41,537 nt of DNA from a virus, in IMG/VR virus record IMGVR_UViG_3300036820_000624, positions 1-41,537 of that record, one strand, 5' to 3'. Of the stretch, positions 7,591-15,500 are shown piece after piece. How positions within the stretch are numbered: the stretch's first letter is position 1; each line of letters opens with the position of its first letter. Position numbers and translations under genes: made by a program. The notes beneath the pieces were generated by a model. That model was not told the DNA's origin, made no database searches, and saw nothing but the letters and a program-made list of their open reading frames with translations.

Positions 7591-9587
7591 CTGTTTGCCG
7601 TCTTCTTAGGCTTAGAGGGCTTTGGTTTCTCAAGCAGTCCCTTCGGAAGACCAAACGGGTTCTCCGGTGGTCCTTTGAACTTCGTCGGGACAATCCTCTC
7701 CCGAGCAAAATCCTCTGCGAGTGGCGGATAGCGATTGGCACGAATGCCGATCATAGGCAACGGTTCGCCTTCTCCCGCTTCAGAGGGCAGAGCAAACAGC
7801 GGGCGAGGCTCAGGCAAAGCGAGTCCTCTCTGGGAAGACGGGAGTGTACTCCCTCCCATTCTGTTCACCTGGGTCTTAGTTGGCACGACTCTTGTTCTTG
7901 CGAAGTCTTCGGCCAGAGCAGGGTACGGTGTGTTCCGAATGCCGATCATAGGCTGTACTTCGCCTTCTCCGGCTTCTGCGGGGAGGGCGAATAGAGGACG
8001 TGGCGCGGGTGTCGTCACGCTTCCGCGAGAAGGAAATCCGCCTTCGGAATAGACCTCTCCATCTGTGGCATTAGTTGGTACCGCACTTTCCAGTTGCAGA
8101 GGCTTGCTCGAGGTCTTCAAGGAGAATCCAGGTATTGCGTAGCCACCAGTTTCGCCAGAGAGACCGCGCAACCCTCTGCCAAGCCGATAGATGCCACTCG
8201 ATATCGTTGTGTTCACCGGCGTGGAGTTGATCGTGGCATCCGTCAACTGACCAAACAGGCCACGGGGCCGTAGTACAGGGGACGAAGAGCGTGGTACGGC
8301 GGTCCTCGCAGCTTGCAAGTCGCTGTAGGTGTGGCTGAGTCCGGGAATGGCAGGATCGGTGGCATCCAAAATCGGACGGAGGCCCCCTCTGATGGATCGA
8401 CGTGTCTCGTTGACCGACTCCACTTCCGGGTCTGTGTGGAAGCGTGTGTTTTCGTCAATGTTGCGAATCGTCTTCCAGAGGTCCGACGGAAGGACCGTTT
8501 CAGGAGCTTCCGCCCCATAGATTGGCGCAGTAGCCCCCGGCGCTTTGCGAGTCATGCTTTGACGCAGATCATCGTAGGGCTGGCGAGGAGTCGTGCCGCC
8601 AGGTCCCTCGATGCGGTCGATTGCCGACTGTATCGGGGCCTCAATCGGCTCTTTGGTTGAAAAGGATGTCAATCTGGGAATGTCAGGGTCTATGGGCGGG
8701 CTGAGGCGCTGGGAAGACGCAAATGGCCCCTGAGGAGTATCCGATTGGATGACGGGGGCATTGGCATTGTGGTCGGCGCGCTCCACCGCTTCGCCGATAC
8801 GCGAACCAACTGCATCGGAGGCATTCTCCAGCTTAGTGGCGAGATTCCCCTTACTGAGAGTCGGTCCGATTCCGGACCGCAGCATTCCTCTACCGGGATT
8901 TTCATCACGGAGTATTTCTTTCGTGCTCGGCCTGAACACCCTGTTCAGGTTTCCTTGGGCTGTGTTCTCTAAAACGGTCCCGGCCTTCTTGAGGAGTGGC
9001 TTGGAAGCGTCGAAAGCTCCCTCAGCCGCCCGGCCACCTTCCACCGTGCCAATGGCATCACCGCCAGCGTTCTCCAAAGCGAGGGCGGGAGATTTGTTCC
9101 ATTCATCTGAGAACTCCTCTGCGCGCTGCTCAAGAGGACCAGGCTTCACAGCCAGGGCGGCAGGGTTGTACAGGGGACTCTCCGGTGATCCTAGCGCGGC
9201 CTCGCGCACCATTCCGCCAACACCCTTGAGAGTGGCAAGCGGGTGGAGCACGGGCGAGAGAAGAGTCTGCATAGCACGTCCGGCAACTTGCTCAGCGCCG
9301 CCCGCTACACCCTGGGCGTGCGCCCCAGAGCCGACCGGATTGAATAGTGCGTCACCGTACAGGCTGAGAGTCGAGGGCGGCGCAACGGAACCATAGCGCC
9401 CTGAAGAGTCTTTCACCACGCCTTCAGGTAGTGGATGCGCGGCGTTAGGATCGCGAAGAATCTCTAAATATGGATTGCCATTGTCCCCGTCTGTGGCCTT
9501 GCTTTGGGGCGGGGCACTGGGATCACCCGACTGCAGGATGTTGAGGTACGGATTGTCGGACTGTGACTGTTTCTGCGTCTGGGGCAT
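7587..9587 (-). CDS. Putative internal/ejection virion protein with repeats, 666 aa
   Basis: No named family is recognised. The protein is Pro-, Gly- and Ala-rich and largely hydrophilic, with predicted helical segments in the middle (LATKLENASDAVGSRIGEAV). Two short N-terminal repeats, NPYLNIL (residues 12-18) and NPYLEIL (38-44), are seen. The C-terminus carries two 44-residue copies (528-571 and 593-636) sharing RPLFALP, EAGEGE, PMIGIR and LAEDFAR. It ends in a Lys/Pro-rich tail. The position after two other non-globular virion candidates and before the tail genes matches the internal or ejection protein slot of podoviruses. The role is inferred from position and composition. Confidence 0.6.
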   Translation of the reverse strand: MPQTQKQSQSDNPYLNILQSGDPSAPPQSKATDGDNGNPYLEILRDPNAAHPLPEGVVKDSSGRYGSVAPPSTLSLYGDALFNPVGSGAHAQGVAGGAEQVAGRAMQTLLSPVLHPLATLKGVGGMVREAALGSPESPLYNPAALAVKPGPLEQRAEEFSDEWNKSPALALENAGGDAIGTVEGGRAAEGAFDASKPLLKKAGTVLENTAQGNLNRVFRPSTKEILRDENPGRGMLRSGIGPTLSKGNLATKLENASDAVGSRIGEAVERADHNANAPVIQSDTPQGPFASSQRLSPPIDPDIPRLTSFSTKEPIEAPIQSAIDRIEGPGGTTPRQPYDDLRQSMTRKAPGATAPIYGAEAPETVLPSDLWKTIRNIDENTRFHTDPEVESVNETRRSIRGGLRPILDATDPAIPGLSHTYSDLQAARTAVPRSSSPVLRPRGLFGQLTDATINSTPVNTTISSGIYRLGRGLRGLSGETGGYAIPGFSLKTSSKPLQLESAVPTNATDGEVYSEGGFPSRGSVTTPAPRPLFALPAEAGEGEVQPMIGIRNTPYPALAEDFARTRVVPTKTQVNRMGGSTLPSSQRGLALPEPRPLFALPSEAGEGEPLPMIGIRANRYPPLAEDFARERIVPTKFKGPPENPFGLPKGLLEKPKPSKPKKTANS
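7680..8006 (-). repeat. Two 132-nt tandem-type coding repeats, period 195 nt
   Basis: The copies lie at 7875-8006 and 7680-7811 and encode 44-residue near-duplicates within the 666-aa virion protein. The DNA is still recognisably similar (both carry cgaatgccgatcatagg), so the duplication is fairly recent. The intervening 63 nt encode an unrelated linker. Confidence 0.85.
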
Positions 9588-9599
9588 CTTTAATATCTC

Positions 9600-10892
9600 T
9601 TACTGCGCCAGCGCGGCTCTCGCCTGGCTGTCGATTTTACGGAGGGAATCAATGTCCCTTGCGTCCCCCAGGTCATCGAGGACCCTGTTCATGAAAGACT
9701 CTTTGCGAGCGGCCAGAGAGTTGATGCCTCCGAGGACGCTCTTGAGTTGACCCTCTTGGTCGGGGGTTAAATTGCGGCCGTCGCCGAACTTCTGCAGCCA
9801 CGCCATCGCGTCGCCACCGTAGCCACGAGCGTGGACAATGGAATTCAATTCGGCCTGAGTGATACGAACACCGCTGCCCATGCCAGCAGCCATGCTGGAC
9901 AGAGATTTGATGGCACCGATGGCATCACCCATTGCGCTCTTGCTGATGAAGGTGTTGGCTTCGTTTATCTGATCGCGCTGTTTGTCGTAGGTATCAAACT
10001 TCTTTGTCCATTCGTTTCTGTACCAGTCGTAGTCCTTCTGGGTCTGCGAATCGCGCCGGTTCTCGGCGTTAGAGTCCGCGGTTTTGTTCTCAATCACAAT
10101 CTTCTGACCTGACTGATTGCGAGAGATGACATTGTTAAGCTCACCGGCCAAGGCGTTCGCGTCCGCAAGAGACATACCGGGCTTGAACTGTCCAGACGGG
10201 AGACCGTACTGCTGCGCTACTTTGTCCCAAACACCATTACGTGCATCGGCGTCCTGTTGAGAGATGGGCTTCTCCTGCATGGCCAGAAAGCCCTGAACGG
10301 TGCCGGTCGGATTCTGTGAGTGCCACAACTCGAATGGAGTCGTAGCGAGAGGGTTGCGCTCTCTGTCAGCCTGAGCGTTTTCCAGATTGTCCTTTGCGGC
10401 TTCGCTCGCCGGTAGCGCCTGCGTCTGAGTAAGCTCCAGATTGCGACGAGCGGTGTCATCTTGCGCAGCCTGATCCTCGTTCTGCAGCTGGGCCAGCTGC
10501 CGGATACCCGCATTGCGCTGGGCTGCGCGATTCAAAGTTGTGCCGGGGATGGCCGCCATGTTGTTTTCGCCCAGGATGACATCGCCCACAGCGTTGCCAA
10601 TTCCACTCAGGATGTGTCCCGCCTTACCGAAGAATCCTTGCGGTTTGGGGGCCGGAGTGTTGTACAGAGAGTTCGCAAGTGCGGACTCGTAGTGTGCGCG
10701 TGAAGGATCCACCTGGTACGGTCTCAGGGCGGGAATCTGCGTAGCAGTGGGCCGGATGGTGGGCAACACATCGGGTACTGCGGGGGTCACGGGCGTAGCG
10801 GATGTTGCCGCTGCGACTGGCGGCACTTCCGTAGGAAGCGTAGGGTCCGTTGGATCATCGGTCGTCGGCTTGAGTGGCTGTATCAGGGTCAT
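9600..10892 (-). CDS. Putative internal virion protein, 430 aa
   Basis: No named family is recognised. A Pro/Thr-rich N-terminal 80 residues precede a short hydrophobic glycine-rich segment (AGHILSGIGNAVGDVILG), then long charged helices rich in Gln, Asp and Asn (RNLELTQTQALPASEAAKD; EWTKKFDTYDKQRDQINEAN). A mostly helical, soluble protein with one amphipathic segment is typical of ejected core proteins of podoviruses. ATG 10892 was chosen because it follows the previous stop by one base (TAG-C-ATG); the frame is open 25 codons further upstream into the previous gene. It is followed 12 nt later by the 666-aa protein. Confidence 0.62.
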   Translation of the reverse strand: MTLIQPLKPTTDDPTDPTLPTEVPPVAAATSATPVTPAVPDVLPTIRPTATQIPALRPYQVDPSRAHYESALANSLYNTPAPKPQGFFGKAGHILSGIGNAVGDVILGENNMAAIPGTTLNRAAQRNAGIRQLAQLQNEDQAAQDDTARRNLELTQTQALPASEAAKDNLENAQADRERNPLATTPFELWHSQNPTGTVQGFLAMQEKPISQQDADARNGVWDKVAQQYGLPSGQFKPGMSLADANALAGELNNVISRNQSGQKIVIENKTADSNAENRRDSQTQKDYDWYRNEWTKKFDTYDKQRDQINEANTFISKSAMGDAIGAIKSLSSMAAGMGSGVRITQAELNSIVHARGYGGDAMAWLQKFGDGRNLTPDQEGQLKSVLGGINSLAARKESFMNRVLDDLGDARDIDSLRKIDSQARAALAQ

Positions 10893-10893
10893 G

Positions 10894-11595
10894 CTAAAAA
10901 CTCGGGTATATGGGTGCGCTGCTTCCCATTTGTTGAAGCTCGTCGGGGCTGAGGCCGGGTGGAGCATTGAGCATCAATGGATCGCCACCCGCGTTCGGAT
11001 CAAGCATTTCTGGACTAGCCCCACCACCGCCGCCGCCCATGGTTGGAGACGCACCCTGAGTGCTGCCTCCGCCGCTGCGAAGTGCCGCAATCATGTTGGT
11101 GAGGTTCTGGAACCAACCGTGGCTTCCAGCATTCACTTCCTGGCCGATAGCGTCGTTCTGAACTCCCATAGCACCAAGCTGCGCATTCACATCGGTGCCA
11201 TACATCTTGCTTAGTCCCTCCGCGCCTTCCTGTTGCTGGTTGAGTTTGGTGTCGGCATTCTCGGCTGCAATAGAGGATGACTCTCCAGCGGACGCCTTCT
11301 CCCGCTGCCGCGCAATGTCGTCCAGAGCGGAAGTCAATCCAGAACTGTTACCAGTTGCACCGGACCGTTCCTCTGCTTGCGTAGCCAGCCCGCCCGCGAG
11401 TCCCCCCGCTCCGCCTTCTGCGGCCGAGAGCATGGAGGTTTGATCCTGCTGGCTGATTCCGCCTGGGCTGTTCAGTTCACGGGTGAGAAACGGTGTCAGC
11501 GTGGAGGAGATGTCCGCCGCGCCCGACCCGTACCCCGCTGCTGTTGAGGAGGCATTGTTTTCCAACGAATTAGCTTGGTTGACTGCTGACCGCAT
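10894..11595 (-). CDS. Putative internal virion protein, Gly/Ser-rich, 233 aa
   Basis: The sequence is low complexity, helix-prone and Ala/Gly/Ser/Gln-rich, with no cysteine. It has a coiled-coil-like middle (LTSALDDIARQREKASAGES) and a poly-Gly run near the C-terminus (MGGGGGGASPEML). I do not recognise a family. ATG 11595 (MRSAVNQANSLE) is preceded by AGAGAGAAG and overlaps the end of the GNAT gene by 26 nt; upstream codons in the same frame lie inside that gene. The location between the GNAT protein and the 430-aa protein suggests a set of small internal-core or ejection proteins. The function is inferred only from composition and neighbours. Confidence 0.55.
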   Translation of the reverse strand: MRSAVNQANSLENNASSTAAGYGSGAADISSTLTPFLTRELNSPGGISQQDQTSMLSAAEGGAGGLAGGLATQAEERSGATGNSSGLTSALDDIARQREKASAGESSSIAAENADTKLNQQQEGAEGLSKMYGTDVNAQLGAMGVQNDAIGQEVNAGSHGWFQNLTNMIAALRSGGGSTQGASPTMGGGGGGASPEMLDPNAGGDPLMLNAPPGLSPDELQQMGSSAPIYPSF

Positions 11596-12004
11596 TACTT
11601 CTCTCTTTATGGTTGCTGAGGAACAGACACCACGGTGTCCAGCCCTCACTTTGGCGAATCCACCCTAATGTGGACAGTCGCCGGAAGAAACCTCTCAAAC
11701 TGTTGGGAACGTAGGCCACGAGTTGCTCTAAACCCAGAGCGACGGCCTGCTTTACGATTCGTCTCTGCAAGAGGCGTATCGCATCCCACTTGACCACCGC
11801 AGGAGCATCCGGCCTGATGAACAGATAAGTCTCTGCCTCCAACTTGATGGCAGCCGCTCCCACGATTTGCCCTCCGTCTTCGCAGACGGCTTTGGCTACT
11901 ACTAAGGGGGAGGAAAGATCAATCATGGGGTAGCCCAGGTTTTGCTGAGCGTGAATCTCCTTCACGACTGCTTCATCTCCGGGTTTGAAATCGCGTGTAA
12001 TCAC
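11570..12004 (-). CDS. GNAT-fold acetyltransferase-like protein, 144 aa
   Basis: The order of elements fits a GNAT fold: MITRDFKPGDEAVVKEIHAQQ (beta1-alpha1), IVGAAAIKLEAETYLFIRPDA (beta2-beta4), an acetyl-CoA-loop region AIRLLQRRIVKQAVALG, then LVAYVPNSLRGFFRRLSTLGW and a final strand. The usual R/Q-x-x-G-x-G/A loop is degenerate here (around AVVKWDAIR), so catalysis is doubtful. As I recall, the internal virion protein gp13 of T7-like phages also has a GNAT-like fold, and this gene sits in the equivalent region, so a structural or assembly role is as likely as acetyl transfer. The start is GTG 12004, immediately after the TGA of the previous gene. Confidence 0.68.
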   Translation of the reverse strand: MITRDFKPGDEAVVKEIHAQQNLGYPMIDLSSPLVVAKAVCEDGGQIVGAAAIKLEAETYLFIRPDAPAVVKWDAIRLLQRRIVKQAVALGLEQLVAYVPNSLRGFFRRLSTLGWIRQSEGWTPWCLFLSNHKERSNAVSSQPS

Positions 12005-12598
12005 TCAGCCTCCGACACTTCTCTTCGGCCCCTGAGGGGGACGAATCGGTGCCAGGCCGAAGCCCTGACCGCCCTGGCCTCCGGTGGGGCTGGCCGTGCC
12101 GCTGCCCGTGGATTGAAGGGGCGTCAGGCGAGTGCTGCCTGAGAGAGTGATTGCGGTAGGCGCCAGACCGCCGAACGGTATCTTTCGCGAGGGATTGCTC
12201 CCCACATACTGCGAATACGCCTGGAAATACCAGTTCTGTGCAGTGCCGGTGTCATCCAGCGAAGGAAGGTTCACAAAGTGAGTGCGCGAGGTTCCCAGAT
12301 GGAACACTTGCGGCGCGGGGAACGTGGGGTCCGTATCAGCCTCTAGGAAATAGTTGATGCCCTTGCGGACGGGAGAGGCATCGCTGATGGTCGCGTGAAC
12401 CAGTTCGCCACTGGCTTTGATGTTCAGCGCGCCGATAGTCGGGGGAGGATCACTCTTCCCCACAGGCGACACTCCGGTGGATTGTGAGATTTGCGTGAGA
12501 GACCTGATGATTCGCCGGAGCAGATTGCCCAGCAGCGGATTGCTGTTCTGAATCTCTACGAGTTCGCGTCCACCGTCGAAATTGTTTCCCTGTGCCAC
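12005..12598 (-). CDS. Virion protein with fibronectin III-like domain, 197 aa
   Basis: Residues about 55-150 read like one fibronectin type III domain: LVHATISDASPVRKGINYFL, then a DTDPTF turn, VFHLGTSRTHFVNLP, and WYFQAYSQYV. The N-terminus is a short helix (LLGNLLRRIIRSLTQISQ), and the C-terminus is a flexible Gly/Pro-rich tail. Fn3 domains are common on phage tails and are thought to bind cell-surface sugars. The start is GTG 12598, overlapping the stop of the large tail gene (TAGTG). Its own stop abuts the GNAT start. A tail-associated protein is the best reading. Confidence 0.62.
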   Translation of the reverse strand: MAQGNNFDGGRELVEIQNSNPLLGNLLRRIIRSLTQISQSTGVSPVGKSDPPPTIGALNIKASGELVHATISDASPVRKGINYFLEADTDPTFPAPQVFHLGTSRTHFVNLPSLDDTGTAQNWYFQAYSQYVGSNPSRKIPFGGLAPTAITLSGSTRLTPLQSTGSGTASPTGGQGGQGFGLAPIRPPQGPKRSVGG

Positions 12599-15500
12599 TA
12601 CGAGGAGACCCCTCTCCAGCCGCCCCAGGGGTGCGCGCCAATTTCCATGAGCAACTCACCCAACTCGAAATAGCCGGCAACGGGGGTGCCCGTCTGGTTC
12701 ATGGACAGTTCCGTAAAGATTCTCTGGCCGCGTACTTCCACGCGACGCTCAATGTTGTTCTGCGCTGGGTCTTGCAGCGCCACGTTCAAGGGACTGGTCT
12801 GCGGGTAAGTAGCTTCTAGCGTGTTCGGGTACCAGCGCAATTGCAGAGTGCCCGACCCTTCCAGATTGGCCATGAACTTCGTTGCCAGTTTTTGCAGCGA
12901 GCCGGTTTGCTTCTCGAGACCCTCGGCCATGGTCGTCAGGCCGTAGGTCGTATAGAGGGGAGCGATAGGCACACCGTCATCGGTGGGCTGCAACTGCGGA
13001 GCCAACAATCGATAAATCTTGCCGGTGCTCGTGCCGTTGCAGATGAAGAGAGTTTCGGCGCTCAGTGCGCCATCGAGAACTGTGGCGGCATACGGCGAGA
13101 CAATCTGCCAGATGGACCACTTCCTTCGCATGTCCAGAGCCTTTAGCGTGCCGAACATGGTGATGTGTACCGGCGCAGCGCCTTCCATCTCTTCGTAGGA
13201 AGGCACACCGTCGTAATTGCACATGAGGATGACATTCGGTTGCGTGGGATTCGTGTTCGATGGAGCATTCGGCAGCCAGAAGTTGGGTGTCTTCATCGCC
13301 ACGCCGACGTAGAAACGACGAGCGCGGAGGTCATTGGCAAGCCAAAATGTTTTGCTGGCAGACCAGTTGATTTGGTCCCAAAGCCCTTCGCCCGTATTCA
13401 ATCCCTGCAACTCGCGGGAGATGATCATGGGCGTACCGCCGTTGTAGGCGTAGAGCCCAGACTGGTGCAGCGTCAGGTCCCACTCATCGCCGTAGTCAAA
13501 TGCATTAGGACCGCAGGCACCCACACGTTGCGAGACTTCTCGCGTCGTCCAGAACGAAGGCTCATAGTTGGCCGCGTCCTCACATTCGATGATGGAATTG
13601 AGTTTCTTGAAGTGGAGCGCATCCCGAATGATGACCGCGCCCATCACCTGATCCTGCGATTGCGAAGCAAGAGTAATCTGGCCGGTCACGCCGTCTACCT
13701 GCTCCGGCTCGCCCTCATAGGAAACCAGAACTGTGTTGTTGAGCACTGGCTGGTTAGTCGGGAAGACTTCGACGCGGTCGATTTCGTAATCCGCAATTGC
13801 AGGCAGATTCTGGCCCCAGACGCGGAGCAGCAACCCCGTGGGCACGGTAGAGAGTCCGGTTCCCCCCACGAGAGTGCCCGTGTACGTTGCCATGGTGTTG
13901 GTGATCGAGGAGAGCGCCAGCGTATACGCGCCCAGGGTGCTTCCGTACACACCCTGATTGGAATTGGTGAGGTCTACGACTATGCCCCCTCCGGTAGCTC
14001 CCGAGGGTGTGCGACAGGTTACGCGCACTGAATAGGGTGTGTTCGACTGCAAGATGCCCACGTTCCACGCATCTTGATATGCGCTTTGCGTGATGATTCC
14101 GTATTGCGCCTGCGTGGAGGCGGTCTGGTTCTGCACATACAGCGACTGGCCAAAAATGGGGGAGGGCAATAGCTGGAGTGAAGTGACGATGGAGGCCACG
14201 GTCCCAGAGTCGGAGGTCACCCCGACATTGGCGTGCGAGAAAGCAGCGGTGAACTGTGAGCCGGTCGCACTGATGACATTGAGGGTTTGGCCGTTGAGAT
14301 ATGTACCCGTGCTCAGACCGTCAATCTGGACGTTCAGGCCCTGGGTCAGGGTATTAGTGCAGAGCACCGTTACGACATTGCCCGAGATCGAAAATCCAGT
14401 GACCGTAAAGCCGGTGCCATAGGCGGGGTTCGACGGGCCGTCAATGCTCCAGGCGCAGGGAACTGCCGCGGCACTGCCCGTCGGCTGGAGGTATCCACCA
14501 TTGAACGAGAGGTTGGTGAAGTTCTGAATCTTGTTCTGACAGCCGCCGTAGAAGGTCCGATCGGCATATTGCAAAATCCACGCTGGGTTGCCAATCTCAA
14601 TCAGGTTGAAGAGATTATTCCCCGGAACGTCGATAGCCTCGGCTTGCAGGAGCACTGAGTCCGAAAAGGTGAATTGCGCCGTAGTGGTCTGGTTGTCCGG
14701 AATGAGGAATGGACTGGAGATGTACTGCACTCCGCCGACATTGAAGATCGTCGGGACAGTGATGGTGTAGAAGTTGGCTCCCGGCACACCGTTCTGGCCC
14801 GCTTGGGTTAGACCAATCAGGCGCGCGATCACATTCGGAGGACCGATGGGGATCTGGCTAGCGGTGATGTAGTTGCAATCCTCGGCAACCGAGAACGTGA
14901 TGGGCGAGCTTGCAGGCCCCCAGGTTCCATTACGGGTGATGAAGATGACCACACCCTGACGGGTACCGGCCCCAATGGGCAAAGTGCCGCTGGAGGCCGC
15001 ACCAACAACCGTGAGAGCACCGCCCGTGGAGTTCCCATAGATGGGATTGACGGTGGTGCTGCCTACGTTCGGCGCGGGGTCGATGATGAACTGCGTGCCG
15101 GCTGTGGTTGCCTGACCTTCCTCAACGGCAGTGGGATAGCTGAGGTTGGAAGAAAATCCAGTGATTGTGAATGTGCCGCTGTTCGTGCCCGTCGCGGAAG
15201 CGATCACAGCATCGGTCACGTTCAGAATGCCGTTGGCATTCAGGGTGTTCGTGATAGTGACGAGCTGACCCGGCGCAGGAGCTTCGCCTGATACCAGGCT
15301 CCAGGTATAGGTCGCCGTGCCGCCCGCGAGGGCAGTCTGGGAAATGTTGAATGCGCCGGAATTGAGCGCCTCGACAATCGGGTAGACACCGTCCCACGCC
15401 GTGACGCCCGCGCCAGAAATGGAGACTTGCGCGCCGGGCGCGAGACCGGGAACCGGGCTGCCGGTGGTGACGGTACCCTGCGTGATCTGGTATTGACCGG

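Noticed and set aside
11570-12004. Functional aminoglycoside-type acetyltransferase
   Set aside because: The acetyl-CoA loop is degenerate and the gene lies in the virion block, so a resistance role is not supported.
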